A stretch of DNA of 64,000 nucleotides from a virus: the IMG/VR virus record IMGVR_UViG_3300042520_002054, positions 1-64,000 of that record; one strand, 5' to 3'. The stretch's first letter is position 1. Every line of letters starts with the position of its first letter. The notes below the pieces were generated by a model, which was not told the DNA's origin, did no database searches, and worked only from the letters and a program-made list of their open reading frames with translations. This document shows, piece after piece, positions 40,584-49,652 of this stretch. The position numbers and the translations under genes were made by a program.

Positions 40584-41198
40584 ATGGGAGTAGATATTTA
40601 CGGTGTATCACCAAAATTAAATGGTGTTAGACCAGAATTTCCATCTGATGAAGTTTGGGAAACTTTATCTGAAAATGCTCGAAATGAAGTTTTTCAGCAA
40701 ATTCATGAATTTGAAGAAAATAATCCTGGTTATTATTTCCGTAATAACTGGTGGGCATGGAGACCTATTCAGTATTTAATAGTTGGTTTAAATGATAACT
40801 ACGGTTTAGGTTTAACTGACGAACAATGTAAACTACTTGGTGAAAACAGTGGTCTTGTTACTGATGATTCAGAAACATGTAATCGTATAGCAAATGCTTT
40901 AGAAACAGTTATTGCTGATCTTAAAACTGAAGAAATCGATAAAGTCTCAATGTTATCAGGATCATGGAGTGTTAGTACAATATTTAGTGATGGTCGTATT
41001 GGTAGCACATCTGCTAACAAATATGAAATTGATCAACTGAATAATAAATATGGTATTAACCGCTTATCCTTTGAAAAAGAATTCTTTATTGATAGTAAAC
41101 CTGATATTTTTTACGAACCATCTCATACATGCTCTCTGAAAAATATTGAACGGTTCATTGCGTTCTTACGCAATTGTAATGGATTTAAAATCTATTAA
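40584..41198 (+). CDS. Protein of unknown function
   Basis: 204 residues. It begins MGVDIYGVSPKLNGVRPEFP and contains a Trp-rich stretch (YYFRNNWWAWRPIQYL), a pattern I associate with a widespread phage/bacterial protein of unknown function that starts GxDIYG. It is located just before the MoxR/VWA pair. Confidence 0.6.
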   Translation: MGVDIYGVSPKLNGVRPEFPSDEVWETLSENARNEVFQQIHEFEENNPGYYFRNNWWAWRPIQYLIVGLNDNYGLGLTDEQCKLLGENSGLVTDDSETCNRIANALETVIADLKTEEIDKVSMLSGSWSVSTIFSDGRIGSTSANKYEIDQLNNKYGINRLSFEKEFFIDSKPDIFYEPSHTCSLKNIERFIAFLRNCNGFKIY

Positions 41199-41212
41199 AA
41201 AATAACTAACAC

Positions 41213-42556
41213 ATGCAACATCATATTTTATTTAAAGCAGAAGCCAGTTCTGGTGGCGTTAATCTCAAAGTTCTAAACTTTCCAGATATTAAAAAACAAT
41301 TCCCTCATTTTGAAGAAGATACTTTAAAAGTATCTTGCAACTTGGGTAACATTTTACGTTTCCCTGTTCAAACATGGTTTATTTCTACTGTTTCTGAAAC
41401 CCCTGGTGAAGAGATTAATCAATACCAAGTAGCTGGTGAACATCACATTCACATTGCAGATCAAAAAGCATTGTTTCTGAATGATAATGTATTTGTACTT
41501 CCTTCAACTCCGGCAAGCAATCCTACAAGTGCAGAACTTGTATACTTGTTTAACCATATCTTGAAAAGCCAAGATGAATTTAGTGTTCCAGTAGATGAAA
41601 AAGTACGCACGCTTGCTGAATTGTATGCACCTTATGGTTATACAATTGATGTAGATGCTATTCTTAATCCTCCAGTACCTGAAACGATTGAAGAAGCAGT
41701 AGAAATCGGTGGTTCACTACATGACTTTATTAAGTCTAAGTACCCTGTTCCTGATATTAAAAAAGCAGGATTTTCTATTGACGAAGACATCTGGTATTTG
41801 CTAGTTCGTAACGTACTTCGTGGAGAAAATACTCTGATTATCGGACCAACTGGTACTGGTAAAACAGAACTTATCTCTCTATTAGCACAATCTATGGGTT
41901 TACCAATGCATACACAAGACATGGGTACAGTTCAAGATGCACAGTCTGCACTTCTTGGTGTACACCGTCTAAATAGTGATGGTAAAAGTGAATTTGATTA
42001 TGCACCTTTTGTAAATCATATTCAGCAAGAAGGTATTGTTCTCTTGGATGAACTTAACCGTTCACCACTTGCAGCAAACAATATTCTTTTTCCTTGTCTA
42101 GATCGTCGTCGTTATCTACCTGTAGATATTGCTGATTCAGATGCTGACCGTCGTATACCTGTTCACGAAAAGACTATCTTTTTTGCAACAGCTAACCTAG
42201 GTTCAGAGTATTCTGGTACACAGATGATTGACCGTGCATTGCTTGACCGCTTTTTCCCCATCGAGTTGGATTACCCGATCGAAAAAGAAGAAGTACGTGT
42301 TCTTGTAAATCGCACAGGCGTTGATGAGAAAAGTGCAAAAGCTATTGTAAAAGTTGGTAATCAGATTCGTAGGCAGTTTAAAGAACAAGAATTGTCTAAT
42401 GCTATTTCTGTACGTCACACTTTACAAGCTGCTAATCTTGTTAAAGATGGATTTGCTTTAGAAAAAGCTCTTTCAAGTACTATTATGCCACTCTTTGAAG
42501 ATGGTATTGGTGCTAGTGAGCGTAGTAAAGTTAAATCAATTATTGCAGCGTTCTAA
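41213..42556 (+). CDS. MoxR/CbbQ-type AAA+ ATPase
   Basis: 447 residues. A unique N-terminal 190 residues come first. The AAA+ module follows: Walker A LIIGPTGTGKTELISLL (about 208-220), the QDAQSALLG segment typical of the MoxR group, Walker B GIVLLDELNRSP (273-284), sensor 1 ATANLGSEY, and arginine-finger region DRALLDRFFP. MoxR ATPases work with VWA-domain partners to remodel protein complexes, and such a partner is the next gene, 11 nt away. The phage target is unknown. Confidence 0.85.
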   Translation: MQHHILFKAEASSGGVNLKVLNFPDIKKQFPHFEEDTLKVSCNLGNILRFPVQTWFISTVSETPGEEINQYQVAGEHHIHIADQKALFLNDNVFVLPSTPASNPTSAELVYLFNHILKSQDEFSVPVDEKVRTLAELYAPYGYTIDVDAILNPPVPETIEEAVEIGGSLHDFIKSKYPVPDIKKAGFSIDEDIWYLLVRNVLRGENTLIIGPTGTGKTELISLLAQSMGLPMHTQDMGTVQDAQSALLGVHRLNSDGKSEFDYAPFVNHIQQEGIVLLDELNRSPLAANNILFPCLDRRRYLPVDIADSDADRRIPVHEKTIFFATANLGSEYSGTQMIDRALLDRFFPIELDYPIEKEEVRVLVNRTGVDEKSAKAIVKVGNQIRRQFKEQELSNAISVRHTLQAANLVKDGFALEKALSSTIMPLFEDGIGASERSKVKSIIAAF

Positions 42557-42567
42557 ATTGTTTAATT

Positions 42568-44478
42568 ATGGGTTTCAGAGATTGGTTTAACCGAAAAGAA
42601 GAGAATAATTACTCTTATTATGACAGTTCCCGCAGATTAATATCTTGGGATACAGGTTACAAAAACTATTCTGACTTCCTTGTTGACTCTAAGCGTGGTA
42701 AAAAAGGTATTCAAGATGTTGCAAGTATTTTGAATTCTATGTTGCGTGTTATGGGTGTCTCAAAAGACACCCATTTCACCGGCAAATTAGATGGTAGTAG
42801 TAGAAAACTACAGCTTCCTATTAACTTACTACGAAATAAAGAAACTGGGAATCTTGACATTACTGGTGAACGTGTAGATGCTTTTTATGGTAAAAGTGTC
42901 TTAAATGCGTCATTACAGGGTATGACAAGTACTGACAAACTGCAATACGTAAACGCTGTTGCAAAAGCAAAAAAGAATGGTGATTTACAATCAATGATCC
43001 GTGTTCTTTTAGATGACGAACGTATTCATAGAGAGCTGTCTGAAAATTATCCGGGGTACAGCAAGTTTGCTCAAAAGTATAAAGAACATATATATGAAGG
43101 TGCTGAAAGTTGGTTAGCTAAACCGGCGTCTACAGAACTTGAAGAAGTTGTTCAGCTTTTGACAATGCTTATTCGTTATCCTAAAGATGTTCCATCTGAA
43201 CTTTTAGAAAAATATTCAAAACTTGTAGATTATTTGCAAAGAATATTTAACAAGTTTGACGGTATTCCTAAAACAGCAGAAGAAACTGATAAACTTACTA
43301 AAGCTATCTACAATACTGTAATCAAATATGTAGATGAATCTACACCTCCTCCTTCGACATCTCCTGATGATAAAGGTGAGAGTGAAGACGATTCTTCAGA
43401 TGATGGTGATGGTAGTGATGAATCAGATTCAGAAGACGGTAAAGATCCTTCAGATAAACGCAAAGAAACAAGACGTCGTAGAACTTCTTTAAGTAAAGAT
43501 TTTGCATCTGCTGTTAAAGATGTTTATTCAGAACTTGTTGAAGAATCAACAACAACTGAAGAAGATCATAAAAACGAAGAAGTAGCTAAAACTATTACTG
43601 ATGAGATAAAAAAAGCGGAAGACGCAAGTAAATTTATGAGTCCAAAAGATGATAAAGAACTTGAAAAATCCGGTATACATTTTATTGTACCTGAAGGTGA
43701 TGCTAAACAGTATAACAGCATCAAATCTAGAGTTGATATGACAAAGGCTCAGGTACTTAAAAAGTTGCTTTCTCGTAAAAGTAAAGATTATGACTTTACT
43801 TTAAAATCTATGCGTTCAGGTCGTCTTGACACTAATAAAATTGCTGAAGCTGTTCAGCATGTTCCTACTATCTATGAAAGAATAGGACATGTTAAAACAG
43901 ACAAAATTTGTATTGGTGTACTCATTGATGAGTCTGGTTCTATGTGTGGTAGCGAAATTGAAAAAGCAAAAGAAGCTGCTGTGTTTATTAACGAAGCATT
44001 GGGTAAACTACCTGATGTAGAACTTTTTATTTACGGGCATTCTGCTGATCAAAAAAGTCATCGCAGTACAGAAATCTATACTTATCGTGAACCTGGTAAA
44101 TCATTATCTCCACATGCATTAGGTAGCTGTCGTGCTAGATGTGAAAATCGTGATGGTGTTGCTATTTTAGAAACTGCAAAGCGTATAAGAAAATTCACAA
44201 ATAACAACGGTGTATTATTTGTTTTATCAGATGGTGCACCTGCTGCTTCTGGATATGGTGGTGGATTTGGTATTCGAGATACTAAAGAGAAAGTTAACCA
44301 GGTTGAAAAGACTATGGGCTTTCAGGTAATTCAAATTGCTATAAACAATCATGTACCTTCTGAAGAAATGTTTAATCATTTTGTTAAAATGACTGACATC
44401 AAAAGATTACCTATTGATATGGTAAATTATCTGTCTAAACATATTAATCGTTTGGTTAAAGAAAAGTACACAATGTAA
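42568..44478 (+). CDS. VWA-domain partner of the MoxR-type ATPase (CobT-like)
   Basis: 636 residues. The N-terminal 260 are helical. Then comes an acidic low-complexity linker (residues about 262-300, Ser/Asp/Glu-rich) ending in a basic patch, and a C-terminal von Willebrand A domain with MIDAS motif LIDESGSMCGSEIEKAKEA (about 452) and the strand LFVLSDGAPAASGYGG (about 552). The acid-linker-VWA order is that of CobT and other MoxR partners. The MIDAS binds Mg2+ and contacts the ATPase or substrate. Confidence 0.85.
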   Translation: MGFRDWFNRKEENNYSYYDSSRRLISWDTGYKNYSDFLVDSKRGKKGIQDVASILNSMLRVMGVSKDTHFTGKLDGSSRKLQLPINLLRNKETGNLDITGERVDAFYGKSVLNASLQGMTSTDKLQYVNAVAKAKKNGDLQSMIRVLLDDERIHRELSENYPGYSKFAQKYKEHIYEGAESWLAKPASTELEEVVQLLTMLIRYPKDVPSELLEKYSKLVDYLQRIFNKFDGIPKTAEETDKLTKAIYNTVIKYVDESTPPPSTSPDDKGESEDDSSDDGDGSDESDSEDGKDPSDKRKETRRRRTSLSKDFASAVKDVYSELVEESTTTEEDHKNEEVAKTITDEIKKAEDASKFMSPKDDKELEKSGIHFIVPEGDAKQYNSIKSRVDMTKAQVLKKLLSRKSKDYDFTLKSMRSGRLDTNKIAEAVQHVPTIYERIGHVKTDKICIGVLIDESGSMCGSEIEKAKEAAVFINEALGKLPDVELFIYGHSADQKSHRSTEIYTYREPGKSLSPHALGSCRARCENRDGVAILETAKRIRKFTNNNGVLFVLSDGAPAASGYGGGFGIRDTKEKVNQVEKTMGFQVIQIAINNHVPSEEMFNHFVKMTDIKRLPIDMVNYLSKHINRLVKEKYTM

Positions 44479-44481
44479 TTA

Positions 44482-44516
44482 AACCCCGGATGTAAAAGTC
44501 CGGGGTTATAATTTTT
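44482..44516 (+). terminator. Terminator
   Basis: AACCCCGGA pairs with TCCGGGGTT around TGTAAAAG, followed by ATAATTTTT. It closes the MoxR/VWA unit. The loop is identical to that of the terminator at 48802. Confidence 0.85.
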
Positions 44517-44522
44517 AAAACT

Positions 44523-45005
44523 ATGCCATACAATCAATTTCTTGGTGTTGCTGGAGTAGACTCTGGACAACTCCTTATTTGCGATCCCTGCTACATTGAT
44601 AGCGAATGGGAAAAAGAAGACTTTTTAGACATCCGATTCTACAAACATAAAACATCGGGTGAAACTTTGCAGTACAGAGTAGATTTTAGAAACTACGAAG
44701 AACCTATTGCTAAGTATGATAACAAAACTATGAATCAACTTTTAGAAACATCTGAATGGGAACAGCAGGATGCTTTTGAAGTGGAAAATGAGTTTAGTTA
44801 TAATGCATGTGCAAAAAATACTTTGTCAGAAGATGGTTTCGGACAATTGAACTACAAACTAGGTCATCCTGGTGTAGGAGTTGTATTTAGCACAACTATA
44901 GGTGATGGAATGTATCCTGTATTTGGAAGTTTTAATGATGACGGAACTTTATTAAGTGTTACTATTAAAATTACTGAAGATTATGACGAATCCGAAGAAT
45001 TTTGA
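44523..45005 (+). CDS. DUF4241-like phage protein
   Basis: 160 residues. The N-terminus GVAGVDSGQLLICDPCYIDS matches a common phage/bacterial family that begins with this GQLxIxDPCY signature, followed by a beta domain and, near the end, GVVFSTTIGDGMYPVFGS. Biochemical function is unknown. First gene of the unit after the terminator. Confidence 0.65.
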   Translation: MPYNQFLGVAGVDSGQLLICDPCYIDSEWEKEDFLDIRFYKHKTSGETLQYRVDFRNYEEPIAKYDNKTMNQLLETSEWEQQDAFEVENEFSYNACAKNTLSEDGFGQLNYKLGHPGVGVVFSTTIGDGMYPVFGSFNDDGTLLSVTIKITEDYDESEEF

Positions 45006-45408
45006 TATTAATCGTCAACTGGTTTATAATGCTGTTCGATGCTTAAACTGTAATGAAGTATTAGTTTCTTATCACCGTCATGATTATAAAACATGCAAAT
45101 GTGAAAATCATAGCATGGTTGACGGTGGTAATGATTATCAACGTTATGGTGGTGTTGATTTAGAAAAGGTAGAAACTATATTTTATTTTGCTGATGATGA
45201 TTTTGAAATTGTCAGAAAACACGCTCAGCGTGGTGGTCGAGGTAAAGATGGTACGCAACCTTTAAAATGGGTTCCTATTTGTGAAATGAATGACAATTGG
45301 TTAAACGCTGTATTAGACTATGGTGGTGCTGAATGGCATTTAGATCTTATTAAAAAAGAAATCCAATACCGAAAAGATCACAATATAACTATCAAAGAAG
45401 ATGAATAA
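44983..45408 (+). CDS. Zinc-binding conserved protein, function unknown
   Basis: 141 residues from ATG 44983 (MTNPKNFDINRQLVYNAVRC), overlapping the previous gene by 23 nt. Has CLNCNEVL and CKCENH, then DGGNDYQRYGG. These Cys pairs followed by a YGG turn are typical of a family widespread in phages and bacteria. The remainder is helical with many acids. Confidence 0.65.
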   Translation: MTNPKNFDINRQLVYNAVRCLNCNEVLVSYHRHDYKTCKCENHSMVDGGNDYQRYGGVDLEKVETIFYFADDDFEIVRKHAQRGGRGKDGTQPLKWVPICEMNDNWLNAVLDYGGAEWHLDLIKKEIQYRKDHNITIKEDE

Positions 45409-45673
45409 AACCAACATTAACATCGACAAAAGACCTTATGGTCAAACAACTTATCACTCTGGTACATATGTTATTGGAGGTATTTTATGGGAAGACGAAT
45501 ATCAACCAGATGAAGTATTTCCATTTACGGTAGAGATTCATCATGACTTAGATAATTCTCTATTTGAAGTAGGTAAAATAGAATGGCAGGACGGAATTAA
45601 ACCTGCTAACTATGAAACTATACAAGAAACTATTGTAAATAATCTTTACAACCAGCAAAAAACAGTTTTATGA
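45401..45673 (+). CDS. Protein of unknown function
   Basis: 90 residues, beta-rich then helical (MNKTNINIDKRPYGQTTYHS, then NYETIQETIVNNLYNQQKTV). Overlaps the neighbours on both sides by 4-8 nt, so it is in an operon with the radical SAM gene. Confidence 0.55.
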   Translation: MNKTNINIDKRPYGQTTYHSGTYVIGGILWEDEYQPDEVFPFTVEIHHDLDNSLFEVGKIEWQDGIKPANYETIQETIVNNLYNQQKTVL

Positions 45674-46527
45674 AAACATTGGAGAGGAAGTCTATGTTAA
45701 TTCGTGAGAGCGGAAGAAGCACAGACTTCATCTCTCCGAGTTTTGGACACGGTTGTTTATTCAACTGTACGTATTGCTATATGAAACGTCATAAACCAGA
45801 AGGTTTAGATGTAGCTAAAAATACAGGTGATATTCTTACAGCAATCAACAATCATGCTTGGTTTGCTAGTGTAGATAAACCTAATCAAACACATAAGGAG
45901 TATATCACATACGATATCTCTTGTAATGAAGACTTTGCTCTTCATTTAAAGTATCATAACTGGTTAAAAATATTTGATTTTTTTAAAGATCATCCGAGAG
46001 CTATGGGTTCTTTTGCTACAAAGTATGTAAACAAAGAACTTCTTGACTATAACTCTGAAGAAAAAATAAGAATCAGATTTAGTCTTATACCTCAAAAATA
46101 TGCTGACCAGTTAGAACCAAACACTTCTAAAATAATTGATAGAATAAGAGCTATTAATGAATTTATAGAAGCTGGATACGATGTACATATAAACTTTAGT
46201 CCTGTTATTGTAACTGATGATTGGCTTTATCAATACAGACTTTTATTTGAAGGAGTAGATGCTTTAGTAGATATAAAGTATAAAGATAAAGTCAAAGCAG
46301 AAGTAATTTTTCTTACTCATAATACGAATAAGCATCATTACAATGTACAACATCAACTTACAGGTGAAGACCTTATATGGAATCCTAGTATTCAAGAAGA
46401 TAAAGTTTCCCAATATGGTGGAACTAATCTCAGGTATAAATACAATTTAAAATCCAGGTATATTGATGAGTTTATAAAACTACACGATGAAATAATACCT
46501 TGGAATACAATAAGATATATTTTCTAA
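45670..46527 (+). CDS. Radical SAM protein, spore photoproduct lyase-like
   Basis: 285 residues. The [4Fe-4S] motif CxxxCxxC is at C29, C33 and C36 (SFGHGCLFNCTYCYMKRHKP). ITYDISCNEDFALH follows where the GGE-like SAM segment is expected, and INFSPVIVTDDW and AEVIFLTHN fit late strands of the partial TIM barrel. The opening resembles spore photoproduct lyase and its phage relatives, which repair or modify nucleic acid. The substrate here is not known. Confidence 0.75.
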   Translation: MKTLERKSMLIRESGRSTDFISPSFGHGCLFNCTYCYMKRHKPEGLDVAKNTGDILTAINNHAWFASVDKPNQTHKEYITYDISCNEDFALHLKYHNWLKIFDFFKDHPRAMGSFATKYVNKELLDYNSEEKIRIRFSLIPQKYADQLEPNTSKIIDRIRAINEFIEAGYDVHINFSPVIVTDDWLYQYRLLFEGVDALVDIKYKDKVKAEVIFLTHNTNKHHYNVQHQLTGEDLIWNPSIQEDKVSQYGGTNLRYKYNLKSRYIDEFIKLHDEIIPWNTIRYIF

Positions 46528-46529
46528 TC

Positions 46530-46910
46530 ATGAGTCATCCATTACATCACAGTATTAGCTCAGTTAAAAAATATGGTGGAAGTATAGAAGACTATCTACC
46601 AATACATAACTGGTTTGATGAGACTAAAGCTCATTATCCAGATATGAGACACCGTGCTTTACGTCATCACTCAGAAGGTATATTCTGGTGCGAAGAAAAG
46701 TTTGGTGTTTATATTACTAATTCAGATGGTAAAATGGTACCTGTACGTGCTATCGGTGAACAGCATTGTATGGAAGACATTGGTTTTATACCTACAATTA
46801 AAGACTATTTAGATAATATGTCTCAAATAGGTTGGATGTATAAACCCGGTGAAGGTCGTAAAATGTTAAAAACAATTACAGAAGAAAAATTAGATTATGT
46901 CAGCAACTGA
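46530..46910 (+). CDS. DUF6915-like protein
   Basis: 126 residues from ATG 46530 (MSHPLHHSISSVKKYGGSIE). The segment DETKAHYPDMRHRALRHHSE matches a small His-rich family (DUF6915-type) found in phages and bacteria. The conserved His residues suggest a metal site. An upstream start at 46500 lies in the radical SAM gene. Function unknown. Confidence 0.65.
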   Translation: MSHPLHHSISSVKKYGGSIEDYLPIHNWFDETKAHYPDMRHRALRHHSEGIFWCEEKFGVYITNSDGKMVPVRAIGEQHCMEDIGFIPTIKDYLDNMSQIGWMYKPGEGRKMLKTITEEKLDYVSN

Positions 46911-47604
46911 AAAAAATTTTAAAATCTCAGATGTAATGACTTGGTTAGATGAAAAATCATCTCAAGGTCATGAAATTGAACTCTGCTGGGAAGGCGGTGG
47001 AGACAGTGGTTGGGTTTATTTCCAAATAGATGGAGAACAAGCTAATTCAGAACCAATCATTGACTGGTTAGTAGATAAAATGTATAGCATTTTAGATTAT
47101 GGTTCATGGGCTGGTGAATTTTCAGCAAATGGTACTGCGATATATGATCCTGCAACTAAGTGCTTTGAAGGAACTGATTACTATTCTGAAGATGAAACTA
47201 TGAGTTTTGATTGTAATTTTTCAATTAACATCCCTAAAAAGTTAGCATTTGAAGAATTAATTATTGAAGTTCAAGGTTCATTCGATGAAGGTCTTCCAGA
47301 AGTTGTTCCATCATATGTGATCAGGAATGGTTTTACTACTAAAGAGTATGACAATTTTGAAAACAAATTGACGCAAGAGTTACCTAATATACTAGAAAAC
47401 AATCTTAATTCAGGTGATTATGATCCTGATGATATGCGGTATTGGAACACTACACTAAACATTGATCCAAAAGAATGTACTGTTAGTGAAGACAATCAGT
47501 TTATTGTTTACAATAATAAATATGTTGAGATTTCAGTAACTAGCACTGATGAAAAAGGTATTGTATTAGATTTAAACGATTATACAGATGACGACTGTGA
47601 ATAA
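46897..47604 (+). CDS. Acidic protein of unknown function
   Basis: 235 residues, strongly acidic. Contains SSQGHEIELCWEGGGDSGWV near the N-terminus, repeated beta strands in the middle and an acidic end (DLNDYTDDDCE). Overlaps the genes before and after by about 15 nt. No family recognised. Confidence 0.55.
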   Translation: MSATEKNFKISDVMTWLDEKSSQGHEIELCWEGGGDSGWVYFQIDGEQANSEPIIDWLVDKMYSILDYGSWAGEFSANGTAIYDPATKCFEGTDYYSEDETMSFDCNFSINIPKKLAFEELIIEVQGSFDEGLPEVVPSYVIRNGFTTKEYDNFENKLTQELPNILENNLNSGDYDPDDMRYWNTTLNIDPKECTVSEDNQFIVYNNKYVEISVTSTDEKGIVLDLNDYTDDDCE

Positions 47605-48337
47605 TTTAGAACAACACAACTTTATTGTAGAAAATGTACCGGGCTTTTCATTTATGACTGCAGCTCGTGCATGGAAAACTAAATATGAAGATTATGCCGA
47701 GTTTCAAAATACTGTAATTACTAATGAATCTTACAATGAACTTGCAGAAGTTATGCATGAAATGTGGGATTCATTACCTGTATTAACAGTAGCTGAAGCT
47801 TTACAAGAATCTAACACTGAAAAACGTAGGGTTTATTTCAACGCTATAGGTGTTATTAAACTATTTAAAGAACTTGAACCTGAACTTCTTGATCGTCAAG
47901 AAATTGAAAAAGAAAGACAGCGTTGGGATTTAGATAATGCTCCTTATACTCATAAGTTTAAAGACATATACGAGCTTTACAGAATTCCTGCTGAAAAACT
48001 TTATGCAGGTGCTCAGTCTCGATTTGGTAGAACTAGTTTAGAAAATTCTAATGATGCTTTTGCAGTTCGCTGCTGGTGCACTACAACTAATCGTGAATAT
48101 TGGTTGTATGTTCCAAGAGAAGCTGCATTGGGATCAGAGTGGTGGAGAAAAGAAGATACTAAACCAGATGCTATTAGAGCTATTGCATGGACTATTCGAG
48201 TAGATCACAATAATCTTGAAAGAATTTACCGACAAGGTGATATAATTGTTGTGAAGCTATCAGATAAGTCAGAAAAGGTCCGACCTTATCATCTTTCAAA
48301 AGAAGATTATCTCTCATTAATGTATTCAGAAACTTGA
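47588..48337 (+). CDS. Protein of unknown function with C-terminal QGD segment
   Basis: 249 residues. Helical first half. The middle (AVRCWCTTTNREYWLYVPRE) and the C-terminus (RIYRQGDIIVVKLS) resemble two parts of a widespread phage/bacterial family of unknown function whose members carry QGD followed by a GEVxGHxH segment. Here the latter is on the separate gene 48483-48794, with a 46-residue gene between. Confidence 0.55.
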   Translation: MTTVNNLEQHNFIVENVPGFSFMTAARAWKTKYEDYAEFQNTVITNESYNELAEVMHEMWDSLPVLTVAEALQESNTEKRRVYFNAIGVIKLFKELEPELLDRQEIEKERQRWDLDNAPYTHKFKDIYELYRIPAEKLYAGAQSRFGRTSLENSNDAFAVRCWCTTTNREYWLYVPREAALGSEWWRKEDTKPDAIRAIAWTIRVDHNNLERIYRQGDIIVVKLSDKSEKVRPYHLSKEDYLSLMYSET

Positions 48338-48342
48338 TAATT

Positions 48343-48483
48343 ATGGAAGAACTTATTCCCGAACATATAATTGTTCCTGTCTATTATTTTATCGATGAAG
48401 ATGGTAAAGCTCATTTCGATATAGATGAAATGAGTGATTACTTTGCTAACGAAATTGATAAACTTGAAAAAATCAATAATTAA
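48343..48483 (+). CDS. 46-residue acidic protein
   Basis: Short frame starting MEELIPEHIIVPVYYFIDED and ending EIDKLEKINN. A beta hairpin plus a helix. It is 5 nt after the previous stop, and its stop overlaps the next start as TAATG, so it is coupled to both neighbours. Function unknown. Confidence 0.6.
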   Translation: MEELIPEHIIVPVYYFIDEDGKAHFDIDEMSDYFANEIDKLEKINN

Positions 48484-48794
48484 TGGTACAAAAATTTCAA
48501 TTTATGAAACAATCTAAAAATTATCAGTCTTCAGCAAAACGTATTGTTTTGGGTGAAGGTGAAGTTGTAGGTCACAAGCACGTACTGGAATCACTAAAAG
48601 CGATTTCATTTACAGAAAACGGTGAAACTGAGTCATGGAATAGTATTCCATCAATTGATTTCTTGCTTGAAGGTACTGGTGTTCTTACTCATGATGAGCA
48701 TGATCGAATGGTATTTGAAAGTGGTAACTATGTTAGTTACAATCAAGTAGAATTTAACCCTTTTGACCAAACTATTTCTAGAGTATTTGATTGA
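48483..48794 (+). CDS. GEVxGH-family small beta protein
   Basis: 103 residues, beta-rich. VLGEGEVVGHKHVLES and, later, LTHDEHDRMVFESGNYVSYN follow the pattern of a widespread family of unknown function with conserved His residues (cupin-like barrel likely). Starts on the stop of the 46-residue gene and ends before a terminator. Confidence 0.6.
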   Translation: MVQKFQFMKQSKNYQSSAKRIVLGEGEVVGHKHVLESLKAISFTENGETESWNSIPSIDFLLEGTGVLTHDEHDRMVFESGNYVSYNQVEFNPFDQTISRVFD

Positions 48795-48801
48795 TTAAAA
48801 A

Positions 48802-48829
48802 GGGGTGGTGTAAAAGCCACCCCAATTTT
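48802..48829 (+). terminator. Terminator
   Basis: GGGGTGG pairs with CCACCCC around TGTAAAAG, followed by AATTTT. Confidence 0.8.
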
Positions 48830-48834
48830 AAACT

Positions 48835-49044
48835 ATGTTTGAAATTGTTAAACTATCTAAAAAGCTTACACCGCAAGAAATGGCAGATGATTACATAATC
48901 CGACACGGTGAAGCAGCATATGCTCAATTTGCAACTGTTGTTAACTTCCTAGAAGTTAGTCAAGCAACAAGCATGGAATATTTCTATGAGGTAAAAAACA
49001 TCATAAAAGAGCGACAAAGTTCTCCAAATAGAGTATATTTGTAG
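48835..49044 (+). CDS. Small helical protein, function unknown
   Basis: 69 residues. Contains LTPQEMADDYIIRHGEAAYA, a helix-rich start found in small phage proteins, and ends in a basic stretch. Its last codons and stop (GTA TAT TTG TAG) are also a perfect -7 box for the next gene. Confidence 0.55.
   Translation: MFEIVKLSKKLTPQEMADDYIIRHGEAAYAQFATVVNFLEVSQATSMEYFYEVKNIIKERQSSPNRVYL
49034..49041 (+). promoter_or_regulatory. Candidate -7 box embedded in a stop region
   Basis: TATATTTGTAGACCTT overlaps the end of the 69-residue gene and lies about 42 nt before the next start. No TTG at -33. Confidence 0.4.
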
Positions 49045-49082
49045 ACCTTAATAATCTTTTTTGTGAAAAAATCACAATAATC

Positions 49083-49346
49083 ATGATATATAGTAATCAT
49101 ACTCCAAAACCTACTGAAATAACTATTAGTCATCACGGTACAAAAGTTACTGTAGAACTACCCTGGGATTCTAGTTTAGATGAAGTCTATAACGCGCTTC
49201 GTGGTCTTTTAATCACAGTCGGATGGTCTGATTCACAAGTTGATAGTGAAATCTTGTCTCAAGCTGAATATGTAAATGAGAAAATTTCATATAAAGAAGG
49301 TGAAGATTTACTAAACAATGAAGAAGCTTCTGACGATAATGATTAA
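49083..49346 (+). CDS. Protein of unknown function
   Basis: 87 residues, acidic, with two beta strands (ITISHHGTKVTVELPW) then a helix (SLDEVYNALRGLLITVGWSD). Short acidic tail. No family recognised. Confidence 0.55.
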   Translation: MIYSNHTPKPTEITISHHGTKVTVELPWDSSLDEVYNALRGLLITVGWSDSQVDSEILSQAEYVNEKISYKEGEDLLNNEEASDDND

Positions 49347-49409
49347 AGTTTAATTTTTTTTCAATAATTGTACTAATAGTACATAATTCAGCAAAAATTT
49401 AAACCAATA

Positions 49410-49649
49410 ATGTTAAGTAATACTAACTGTCATCACTGTATTCATTCTAAAAAGAATACAGAATACAATTCCGCACATATACATTGTAAACTTTACTGGT
49501 CGTATTATAAAAAACAGAAATACTCACATCCTAAAGCAGGGGAACATGCTATAAAAAATGGATGGTGGGATTTTCCATACGACTATGATCCTATTTGGAT
49601 GGAAAACGATTGTAATCATTTTGAAGAAAAACCTAAAACAAATATTTAA
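49410..49649 (+). CDS. Small Cys/His-rich protein
   Basis: 79 residues. NCHHCIHSKK, then HIHCKLYW, and a late NDCNHFEE give a likely zinc site (C, C, C, C/H). Trp- and Tyr-rich. 3 nt before the dUTPase gene, same operon. Function unknown. Confidence 0.6.
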   Translation: MLSNTNCHHCIHSKKNTEYNSAHIHCKLYWSYYKKQKYSHPKAGEHAIKNGWWDFPYDYDPIWMENDCNHFEEKPKTNI

Positions 49650-49652
49650 GTC

